Under the pieces are notes generated by a model. It was not told where the DNA came from and did not search any database. It worked only from the letters and a program-made list of their open reading frames with translations. From NCBI GenBank assembly GCA_900551775.1, contig URXI01000287.1, positions 1-5,535 on the forward strand: a DNA stretch of 5,535 nucleotides, written 5' to 3'. The DNA comes from an uncultured Eubacterium sp. (lineage in GTDB: Bacteria > Bacillota > Clostridia > Peptostreptococcales > Anaerovoracaceae). Made by a program: the position numbers and the translations under genes. Of the stretch, positions 1 to 5,033 are shown one piece after another (position 1 is the stretch's first letter; each line of letters opens with the position of its first letter).

Positions 1-469
1 CAGTGAAACCGACTGCTGCCAAAAGCAAGGCTTCCAGGAAGCCGCTATCCGCCTCAGCTTGAAAAGTTCCCATAGGCAGTTTCGTAAAGAGCAGAATTGC
101 CAGCAGTCCCAGGATCGTGTAAAGCGGCACCTTCCAGGAAAATCGCTCAATCTGCGCCTGTTTCAAGATGACCGGAATCCCTCCGGCTACCGCACCGAGA
201 AAAAAATACAGCATAGGCAGGGGATAAGCCTCTATCAATGCCAGCAATGGGTTCGCAAAGAGCAACATGCCCGCAAGGCCGCCTGCGGAGAACAATGCCA
301 GAAAGAAAAAACTTTCCCGTTTGTGTTTCATAAAAGAACTGACCGACGTTACCAATCTGTCATAAATCCCGAGTATCATAGCCATGGTGCCGCCACTGAC
401 CCCCGGCACCAACATCGTTCCACCTACAATCAGGCCTTTAGCTGCCGTCTTCGTAAAATGATCTTTCAT
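1..469 (-). CDS. DUF368 (PopT-type) membrane protein, N-terminal part
   Basis: Partial gene running off the left edge; about 156 N-terminal residues are visible in one open frame starting at the ATG at 469-467. The protein begins MKDHFTKTAAKGLIVGGTML and then carries PGVSGGTMAMILGIYDR, the diagnostic re-entrant motif of the DUF368 family near residues 22-38. Hydrophobic membrane segments follow (about residues 55-80, 85-102 and 114-128). Established knowledge: DUF368 proteins (PopT) are implicated in returning undecaprenyl phosphate across the membrane for cell-wall precursor recycling; applying that here is inference from the family. A purine-rich Shine-Dalgarno (AAGGGGGA, 482-475) sits just upstream and supports this start. 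The gene has its own likely promoter at 612-640 and is separated from the upstream genes by a hairpin. About the C-terminal half lies outside the window. Confidence 0.88.
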   Translation of the reverse strand, partial: MKDHFTKTAAKGLIVGGTMLVPGVSGGTMAMILGIYDRLVTSVSSFMKHKRESFFFLALFSAGGLAGMLLFANPLLALIEAYPLPMLYFFLGAVAGGIPVILKQAQIERFSWKVPLYTILGLLAILLFTKLPMGTFQAEADSGFLEALLLAAVGFT

Positions 470-550
470 CAAAATCCCCCTTCACTTATGTATATGTGCC
501 TTTTCCCCATTCTCATTCCACATGGCCCTTCGAAAATACGATTTTTGACA

Positions 551-594
551 GAAAAAGCACGTTTTAGGCGCAGAGCCGCCAAACGTGCTTTCTT
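551..594 (-). terminator. Terminator-like hairpin, possibly leader element
   Basis: An 11-bp perfect stem pairs 554-564 with 581-591 (core AAGCACGTTT / AAACGTGCTT). Four further G/C pairs (567-570 with 577-580) cap it around the loop CAGAGC. On the minus strand the stem runs into TTTTTC, as in a rho-independent terminator. It could end transcription from the decayed operon that stops at 674. However, a good promoter lies between that operon and the hairpin, so the structure is also the first element of the DUF368 leader and may attenuate it or protect its 5' end. Confidence 0.6.
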
Positions 595-611
595 CTCGCA
601 TTGATTTTTTT

Positions 612-640
612 ATTATAATCGACCGCTGCCTGCTTGACAA
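612..640 (-). promoter_or_regulatory. Sigma-70 type promoter for the DUF368 gene
   Basis: On the minus strand, TTGTCA (640-635) is followed after exactly 17 bases by TATAAT (617-612), a 5/6 match to -35 and a perfect -10. Transcription would start near 605 and give a leader of about 135 bases before the DUF368 start codon. It has the same -35, spacing and -10 as the promoter of the AraC gene elsewhere in the window. Oddly, the hairpin at 551-594 begins only about 10 bases into this transcript. Confidence 0.65.
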
Positions 641-673
641 GGGGAAGGCTGGTGATTTTACAAAATCTTCACA

Positions 674-1162
674 CTATCTGAGCAGAGGAACAATCAATCC
701 AGCCAGAATAACAGAACCAATGGTTACCGTAACAAATCCTGCCACAGTCATTTTAGGTAAAATGTAGTTGCTCAACGCTTTCATCTCTTCTGCATTTCTC
801 CCCATACTTTCGGCGATTTCATTGGACATTAATACGGTAGTTGGAAATCCAAAGGTGCAGGTAATCCCCAGTGCAATACAGATCCATGGACTCTCTTTCA
901 ATACTTTTCCGCTGATAAATCCAGCAAGAATGACGCCAAGTGTTCCGATCACCATGACGATGACGACAGGAAGCAGGTTGTTTACCAACGATTTCGGCGT
1001 GACATTGGCAAGTGAAGCGAATACGGTCATAATTGTTGCAAACATAATCAGGAAATTGGAGTCAGTTTTAGCTAACGAATTTCTCTTTAAAAATCCCAGT
1101 TCTGTAAAGGCCACGCCTAGTACCAGCGCAATTACCAGGTTGTGTACTGTACCGTTTGTCAA
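674..1162 (-). pseudogene. C-terminal remnant of a polytopic membrane transporter
   Basis: About 162 residues, from LTNGTVHNLVIALVLG to the stop at 676-674, form five likely membrane segments: VHNLVIALVLGVAFTELGF, FLIMFATIMTVFASLANV, LLPVVIVMVIGTLGVILAG, WICIALGITCTFGFPTTVL and MTVAGFVTVTIGSVILAGL. The central GFPTTVLMSNEIAES block, with a small-residue and proline break inside a membrane helix, is typical of secondary carriers for organic anions or amino acids. I do not recognise the exact family; a GltS-like or related carrier is only a guess. There is no N-terminal half and no start codon of its own. Upstream, the frame runs directly into a pepD-like reading frame, so the gene looks joined to that remnant by a deletion. 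A 190-residue open frame starting at 1246 covers this segment, but its first ~20 residues are the dipeptidase sequence read in the wrong frame. Confidence 0.6.
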
Positions 1163-1286
1163 CTCAGATAAGAAATTAGAAAGTTGCCTTCTCGTTCCCG
1201 CTTCCATGGGGAATCTTCGTGATTTCCTCAAAATAGTAAAAGACATCTTCTGGTTTCAAATTTGTCAGTATTCTTTCTTTATTCAT
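1163..1286 (-). pseudogene. pepD: N-terminal remnant of PepD-like M20 dipeptidase
   Basis: The reading frame from the ATG at 1286 begins MNKERILTNLKPEDVFYYF and continues EEITKIPHGSGNEK. This matches the N-terminus of cytosolic aminoacyl-histidine dipeptidases (M20/PepD), whose pattern is a short helix, then EEI.KIP..SGNE. After GNEK (lysine codon 1190-1188) one extra base, the G at 1187, shifts the frame and gives a stop at 1178-1176. Skipping that base continues the family pattern as QLSNFLSE. The next codons then belong to a membrane protein, so only about 41 of the several hundred codons expected for this family remain. GAGG (1295-1292) is a usable ribosome binding site and favours the second of two adjacent ATGs (1289 and 1286). 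The gene follows the AtuA partner gene by 13 bases, so it was an operon member. It lacks all metal ligands and cannot be a working peptidase. Confidence 0.65.
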
Positions 1287-1299
1287 CATTACCTCTTTT

Positions 1300-1607
1300 C
1301 TACAGCTGGATTTCCATATCTAATAGATGGGAGCTCAGACTCTTTCCGTGAGGGTCCAGAGAAAGGGATCTGGTTACGCCGCCCCCTAACGCTGCATAGA
1401 TGACAAAATTCATGGCGCCTAATTGTGGCAGCTGGTAGCAGATCACTTCCCCCCCTGCACCATATCGCCAAACCACTCTTTAACTCGTTCCGGTGTCACC
1501 CTTTCGACTAGCAAAGGATAATCTGTCTCATCATAGGCAATGAGAGAAATATTAGAAATATTCCCTTTATCGCCCGTCCTGCTGTGAGCAATTTCTCTCA
1601 GTTTCAT
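1300..1607 (-). pseudogene. AtuA-like ferredoxin-fold partner gene, frameshifted at a G7 run
   Basis: The ATG at 1607-1605 overlaps the stop of the AtuA-family gene as ATGA and has GGAGGT just upstream, so translation is coupled. The protein starts MKLREIAHSRTGDKGNISNI, the signature of the small C-terminal ferredoxin-fold domain of AtuA proteins. The frame breaks at a run of seven Gs (1455-1449): frame 0 stops at 1445-1443 after 54 residues. In the -1 frame the family pattern resumes (EVICYQLPQLGAMNFVIYAA, GGGVTRSL, DPHGKSLSS) and ends at the TAG at 1302-1300. With one more G the gene would encode 102 residues, the usual length for this domain. In many proteobacteria this domain is fused to AtuA; here it is separate. 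The run could be a mutation, a read error, a switchable tract, or a -1 frameshift site, because the in-frame heptamer is G GGG GGG. Confidence 0.75.
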
Positions 1608-2953
1608 TTTCCTACCTCCAGGTATGTGACTTTTGCATGTACGTCCTCGCGGTCGATGAGCATGGATGCGATTGAGGTAATCTCCCGAACGCTTTGACGC
1701 GCCCCTCCGCCGCCTGCCGGTCCATTGGTATAAAGAGACTCTACTTCCCGCCCAACTGCCTGGGCGGCCTCTCGATCCTTTGCCCTGCCAGCCACCCGCA
1801 GACGAACCTCTTCTGGCACGATGTAGTCTTGTTTATGGTTCCAATAGGTAGAATCCACACCGATAAAGTCTATTTTCAGTTCCTCCAGCTGTACACCTGT
1901 CAGCGACAATCGCTCTTTTACCACTTCAGCAGCCAATTTGGCCCGCGCATAAGAACCTGCACCGCCGTAGCTGATTTCTCCCTCTCCGATAAAGCAGTCC
2001 TTGTACCCAATGGATACTTTTAAAGTGTCGGTCTTAGGATGACCGCTGGCACCCTCTACATGAACACAGTCTTTACCTACTTCGGTGAACTGCACCTGCG
2101 AAAAATCAGCTGTCACATCTGGAGTAAAATACTTTGTCGGATCGTGAATTTCGTAAATCATCTGTTCGATACAGGTATGGCGAGTGATACAACCGCCCGA
2201 CCCTTCTACCTTGGTAAGCTGGAAATCTCCATTCTCCGAAACTTCCGCCAGAGGGAAACCCAAATGTGACAGATTCGGCACTTCCTTCTTCCCAGGATCA
2301 GCAAAATAGCCGCCGGCTACCTGGCCGCCACATTCCAGCAGATGGCCTGCCAAGGTGCCTTTGCCCAGTCTGATCCAATCGTCATCTTGCCAATTAAATT
2401 CATAAATCAAAGGTGCCAAAAACAGTGCGGGATCGGAAACTCTGCCGGTAATCACCACATCAGCACCCTTCCTGAGCGCCTCCACAATGGGCTCTGCACC
2501 CATGTACACGTTAGCCGACAAAATTTCACCATCCAGGTCAGCCAGCGGCTTGCCGTTTTCCCAGATTTCCCTATCCTGATACTGCTGCAGCTTATCCATC
2601 ACATCGTCACCAGTCACCGCAGCGATTTTCAGGCCCGTCAAACCATGCCTGCAAGCAATCTCAGCCGCCTTTTTGGCTGCACTTTCCGGATTGGCCGCGC
2701 CCATATTGGTAATCACTTTCACTTTTTTCTGATAAGCTAAAGGAAGAACCCTTTCCAATCGGTATTCCAGCATAGGGTTATAACCTCGATCTGGATATTC
2801 TGCCCGATCCTGCTGAGCCAACGCAATCGTCCGCTCTGCCAGGCATTCAAACCCGATATAGTCCAGTTTTCCTTTCTCTATCAGCTCCAGTGCCGGTTCC
2901 AGGCGGTCGCCCGCATAACCTGCCCCACTACCGATTCGAATACGTTTCATCAT
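1604..2953 (-). CDS. AtuA-family (DUF1446) protein
   Basis: Intact 449-residue protein of the acyclic terpene utilization AtuA family. Family hallmarks are visible in order: an N-terminal RIRIGSGAGYAGDRLEPALE, then LDYIGFECLAERTIALAQ, ITNMGAANPESAA, LKIAAVTGDDV, VVITGRVSDPALFLAPL, HLLECGGQVAGGYF, EGSGGCITRHT, and a C-terminal NGPAGGGGARQSVREITS. The length matches stand-alone AtuA proteins. The biochemical reaction of AtuA is not well defined; family members cluster with CoA-ester and terpenoid or organic acid catabolism genes, so a cytoplasmic catabolic role is inference. Two adjacent ATGs exist (2953 and 2950); AGG at 2961-2959 is better spaced for the second, giving 448 residues. It is the first gene after a consensus sigma-54 promoter about 40 bases upstream and overlaps its small partner gene by ATGA. 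It is the only undamaged gene of the locus. Confidence 0.88.
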   Translation of the reverse strand: MMKRIRIGSGAGYAGDRLEPALELIEKGKLDYIGFECLAERTIALAQQDRAEYPDRGYNPMLEYRLERVLPLAYQKKVKVITNMGAANPESAAKKAAEIACRHGLTGLKIAAVTGDDVMDKLQQYQDREIWENGKPLADLDGEILSANVYMGAEPIVEALRKGADVVITGRVSDPALFLAPLIYEFNWQDDDWIRLGKGTLAGHLLECGGQVAGGYFADPGKKEVPNLSHLGFPLAEVSENGDFQLTKVEGSGGCITRHTCIEQMIYEIHDPTKYFTPDVTADFSQVQFTEVGKDCVHVEGASGHPKTDTLKVSIGYKDCFIGEGEISYGGAGSYARAKLAAEVVKERLSLTGVQLEELKIDFIGVDSTYWNHKQDYIVPEEVRLRVAGRAKDREAAQAVGREVESLYTNGPAGGGGARQSVREITSIASMLIDREDVHAKVTYLEVGK

Positions 2954-2990
2954 CTTTTCCTGCCTTTCTCACATCTTACACATATAATAT

Positions 2991-3007
2991 AGCAAAACCT
3001 GTGCCAA
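2991..3007 (-). promoter_or_regulatory. Sigma-54 (-24/-12) promoter of the AtuA operon
   Basis: The minus strand reads TTGGCAC (3007-3001), five bases, then TTGCT (2995-2991). This is a complete match to the RpoN consensus TGGCAC-N5-TTGCW, with exactly ten bases between the invariant GG and GC. Transcription should start near 2980, leaving a short leader of under 30 bases before the AtuA start. Such promoters need an ATP-driven enhancer-binding protein, and a gene for one lies directly upstream in the same orientation but is broken. Confidence 0.85.
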
Positions 3008-3113
3008 TGTGTGCAGCGTCATCCAAAAACTCTTCCGATCGTTGAAAACACACGATTTCTCAGGTTCTATCAAGGTATGGCCTGATGACTTATTTCGCAG
3101 CTATAACCGATGA

Positions 3114-3131
3114 ATTCTAATATCTTAGAAT
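3114..3131. repeat. 18-bp palindrome, putative activator site 1
   Basis: Perfect dyad ATTCTAA-TATC-TTAGAAT (7 + 4 + 7). Its centre lies about 140 bases upstream of the predicted sigma-54 start site, the usual distance for an enhancer. It has no T-tract on either strand, so it is not a terminator. The same arms recur twice further upstream, which points to a protein-binding site, most simply for the adjacent Fis-type enhancer-binding regulator. The identity of the binder is inference. Confidence 0.6.
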
Positions 3132-3235
3132 AATGATTCGTCATAGATGGATTTAGTTTGGTACTTGGCACCTATAACATGCGTAAAATCCAACGTCTGC
3201 TCTAACGCAGCAATACTTACATTGATATTAAAAGG

Positions 3236-3253
3236 ATTCTAACATTTTAGAAT
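3236..3253. repeat. 18-bp palindrome, putative activator site 2
   Basis: Perfect dyad ATTCTAA-CATT-TTAGAAT with the same 7-base arms as the copy at 3114-3131. It lies 20 bases, centre to centre, from the next copy, about two helical turns, as expected for cooperative binding on one DNA face. It also forms half of a larger hairpin, so repeat and terminator readings overlap here. Confidence 0.55.
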
Positions 3254-3255
3254 AA

Positions 3256-3273
3256 ATTCAAAAATGTTAGAAT
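3256..3273. repeat. 18-bp near-palindrome, putative activator site 3
   Basis: ATTCAAA-AATG-TTAGAAT differs from the shared dyad by one base in the left arm. Two bases separate it from site 2. The two copies lie head to head, so together they fold into a 16-bp stem. Confidence 0.5.
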
Positions 3274-3302
3274 CCTCGTCATCACCATCTCATTGGTTCC
3301 TT

Positions 3303-4028
3303 TTATTTCAGTTTATTGTAAAGGCTTGCCAAGGAATTTTCCCTTTCTTTTTCGCACCAGTAAAGGCACCGTCCACATAGCCGAAAAGTTCGCTTTCCAG
3401 CAGCGTGGAACCGAGAGAGGCACAATTGATGACAAAAAAGGTCTCTCCCCGCCTGCTGCTGGCATTATGAATGGCTTTGGCATAAACTTCTTTACCTGTG
3501 CCACTTTCGGACTCCAGCAGCACGGTAGCATCCGTGGCCGCGATGCGCTTCGCTAATTCTTTTGTTTCTATTGACAGCGGACTGACTGCCACCACAGAAT
3601 CAAAGCCGTCGCTCTGTCCCCGCACTTCGTTGATCCTGCTCATGACACTTTGCAGATACTCTTCATGAGCCTCCAATGCCTTTTTCACATCATAAGCGTC
3701 ATCTAAAAAAAATGACTACGGAGATACCTCCTTGGATTTGTCCATCTTCGACGATCGGATACATATTGACAAAGTATACCGAATCGCCACTGGCGCTGTC
3801 TTCTGAGCGAGCCATATGAATCAGCTTCTGCCCGCTCTTTACCACCTCTGGCAGCCTTGCACTGAGTCTGATCATGCCTAATTCCTTCCCCATAACCTCT
3901 TGTGCTGTCTTTCCAATGAAGTCCAGGTATGCCTGATTGGCAAAAACTATTTCACACCTTTGATCGATAATCAGGATACCTTCGTTCATCGCATTGAAGA
4001 CTGCCTCTGTTGACTTGTTTATTTTCAT
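3303..4028 (-). pseudogene. Sigma-54 enhancer-binding regulator (PAS-AAA+), frameshifted and internally deleted
   Basis: The ATG at 4028-4026, with GAGGA upstream, starts a PAS domain (FNAMNEGILIIDQRCEIVFA, NQAYLDFIGKTAQEVMG). The frame breaks at a run of eight Ts on the coding strand (3712-3705) and stops at 3701-3699 after 109 residues. With seven Ts it would continue LDDAYDVKKALEAHEE and enter the sigma-54 activator AAA+ domain: Walker A region LLESESGTGKE, INCASLGSTLLESELFGY, and the sigma-54 contact loop GAFTGA. Just after GAFTGAKKKGK the domain ends and the frame stops at 3310-3308. In another frame the same DNA reads SLASLYNKLK and then TAA (3305-3303), which looks like the last helix of a Fis-type DNA-binding domain. 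I infer one out-of-frame deletion that removed Walker B, the rest of the ATPase and most of the helix-turn-helix. The first glycine of Walker A is also replaced by serine. It should be unable to activate transcription. Confidence 0.8.
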
Positions 4029-4072
4029 CGATTGATTCCTCTTCTAAAACTTTCAACGCTTCGTTAATTACA

Positions 4073-4101
4073 CGTATATGCGAAATGATGAAAATTCGCA
4101 A
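4073..4101 (-). promoter_or_regulatory. Weak candidate promoter of the sigma-54 regulator
   Basis: On the minus strand TTGCGA (4101-4096) and TATACG (4078-4073) are 17 bases apart, each matching 4 of 6 consensus bases. An inverted repeat, TGCGAA-N10-TTCGCA (4079-4084 and 4095-4100), occupies the spacer edges and could be an operator. Support is only positional and by weak consensus. Confidence 0.3.
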
Positions 4102-4134
4102 GAAAAAGGATGTCCTTGACTTTCAACTAAACAA

Positions 4135-4169
4135 AAGCAAATGTTTCTTGTCACGGCTTTGATTTGCTT
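4135..4169. repeat. Inverted repeat around the -35 box of the AraC gene promoter
   Basis: AAGCAAAT (4135-4142) and ATTTGCTT (4162-4169) are perfect 8-base inverted arms, 19 bases apart, flanking the -35 hexamer of the AraC-family gene promoter. The position would let a bound protein block or modulate RNA polymerase, so autoregulation is plausible. AraC proteins more often use direct repeats, which keeps this tentative. Confidence 0.4.
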
Positions 4170-4176
4170 GTATAAT
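4148..4176 (+). promoter_or_regulatory. Sigma-70 type promoter of the AraC/VOC operon
   Basis: TTGTCA (4148-4153), 17 bases, then TATAAT (4171-4176): 5/6 at -35 and perfect -10 with optimal spacing. Start of transcription is expected near 4183. That rules out the in-frame ATG at 4179 as the start of the downstream gene and gives a leader of about 26 bases before the ATG at 4209. Confidence 0.75.
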
Positions 4177-4208
4177 ATATGCCTGATGGAGAAACAGGAG
4201 AAAACACC

Positions 4209-5003
4209 ATGTTAATCAAGAAGGATAGACAATTCAATATATTGCCCTCGCATATCGGACTGAAAAAATATATTTCCTATTACAACATCTTATTTCCAGA
4301 AAAAGATACGTTTGCGGCAGAGTACACCCTGATGCCCAATGCCTGTGGAACTTTGTCACTGGCTTTCGACGAGGCATCCATTACCGCTGAACTATGGGGC
4401 GCAACGACAAGGCCCATTCCCTTAGGTGCAGAACCCAATCGTTATGGCGCACTGCTGCTCGTTCAGCTCTCTCCTTATGGATTGTATCAAATCACCCGTC
4501 AAAGTCAGATAGACTTTGCTGATCAGCGTCTTTTGCTTGCAGACGTTGACTTTGAACTTTTCATGTCGCTGCAGCAAGCCTTTGTCGCGTCAAAAAACGT
4601 AACGGAACTGACAGAAGCCTGCGATAAGATTTTCTATCGGTACATGGAAGAACCTGCTGTTTCCGACGCTTTATTATCGGCGGCCGCAATCATTTCTGAC
4701 CGTCATGGACAGATAAAAGTAAACGAAGTTGCCAGGCAGACCTATTACAGCGAGCGGCATCTGAACCGGCTGTTCCTCGCACAAATTGGCGTGGGCATCA
4801 AGAATTACGCACGCTTGACCCGCTTTAACTATGTCTTAAAACATATGCAGAAATCACCTTGCTTCTTTGCTGCATTGTCACAGCAGGCAGGATATTTTGA
4901 CCAAGCCCACTTCGATAAAGATTTTCGGGCTATCAGTGGCGTCAGTCCAAAACAATATTTAGAAACCATGTCTGATTTTTACTATGACGGGACAGAGATT
5001 TAG
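4209..5003 (+). CDS. AraC-family transcriptional regulator
   Basis: A 264-residue cytoplasmic DNA-binding regulator. The N-terminal ~150 residues are a sensor-like region without a motif I can tie to a ligand; segments such as YTLMPNACGTLSLAFDE and WGATTRPIPLGAE resemble the N-terminal domain of AraC regulators that have a conserved P..C..L pattern. The C-terminal ~100 residues hold the two helix-turn-helix motifs: INDEED the first reads IKVNEVARQTYYSERHLNRL, and the second lies in FFAALSQQAGYFDQAHFDKD followed by the family signature GVSPKQYLE. The ATG at 4209 is chosen over the in-frame ATG at 4179 because AGGAG (4196-4200) is spaced 8 bases from it and the earlier ATG lies before the predicted transcript start. 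It is divergent from the broken sigma-54 regulator and 30 bases ahead of a VOC gene, which it probably controls together with itself. Confidence 0.88.
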   Translation: MLIKKDRQFNILPSHIGLKKYISYYNILFPEKDTFAAEYTLMPNACGTLSLAFDEASITAELWGATTRPIPLGAEPNRYGALLLVQLSPYGLYQITRQSQIDFADQRLLLADVDFELFMSLQQAFVASKNVTELTEACDKIFYRYMEEPAVSDALLSAAAIISDRHGQIKVNEVARQTYYSERHLNRLFLAQIGVGIKNYARLTRFNYVLKHMQKSPCFFAALSQQAGYFDQAHFDKDFRAISGVSPKQYLETMSDFYYDGTEI

Positions 5004-5010
5004 CGTACAA

Positions 5011-5030
5011 TCCTCTCAAAGGAGGAGTAA
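5011..5030 (+). promoter_or_regulatory. Strong ribosome binding site of the VOC gene, possibly in a small hairpin
   Basis: AAAGGAGGAG (5018-5027) is a near-perfect Shine-Dalgarno seven bases before the ATG at 5034. TCCTC (5011-5015) can pair with GAGGA (5022-5026) across a six-base loop, which would partly mask the site. With only five pairs this may be chance. Confidence 0.5.
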
Positions 5031-5033
5031 AAC

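Larger units (their letters stand above)
3230..3276 (-). terminator. Hairpin after the regulator gene, possible terminator
   Basis: A 16-bp perfect stem pairs 3233-3248 with 3261-3276 around a 12-base loop. On the minus strand it is followed by TTTTAAT, and it starts 27 bases after the original stop codon of the regulator (TAA, 3305-3303). Position and shape fit a rho-independent terminator, though the stem is AT-rich and the T-run short. The stem is built from two copies of the repeated ATTCTAA dyad, so it may serve instead, or also, as tandem binding sites. Confidence 0.5.
2954..3302. other. Intergenic control region between regulator and AtuA gene
   Basis: About 350 bases without a gene on either strand. 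It holds the sigma-54 promoter, the AtuA ribosome binding site, three related 18-bp AT-rich palindromes, and, near the regulator end, a hairpin built from two of them. I see no insertion sequence ends or RNA gene here. The stretch between roughly 3010 and 3110 shows nothing I can name. Confidence 0.6.

Noticed and set aside
59..604. 181-codon plus-strand open frame
   Set aside because: Basic, low-complexity translation with no domain pattern; it lies antisense to the clear DUF368 frame and runs across the hairpin and promoter.
768..1403. 211-codon plus-strand open frame
   Set aside because: Antisense shadow of the transporter remnant and the dipeptidase fragment, whose minus-strand frames show family patterns; no ribosome binding site or neighbour logic.
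1289..1471. 60-codon minus-strand frame starting with TTG
   Set aside because: It reads the AtuA partner gene in the third, wrong frame; the family residues lie in the other two frames on either side of the G7 run.
1694..2740. Three plus-strand open frames opposite the AtuA gene
   Set aside because: Antisense shadows of a strongly conserved coding frame; Cys/His-rich translations without recognisable domains.
3114..3273. CRISPR array or insertion sequence ends
   Set aside because: The repeats are short palindromes at uneven spacing with no spacers, transposase or target duplications nearby.
3293..3556. Plus-strand and alternative minus-strand frames over the AAA+ region
   Set aside because: The conserved Walker A and GAFTGA motifs occur only in the minus frame assigned to the regulator.
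4179..4208. Upstream ATG giving a 274-residue AraC protein
   Set aside because: It lies only three bases past the -10 box, before the expected transcript start, and lacks a ribosome binding site; the ATG at 4209 has AGGAG at ideal spacing.
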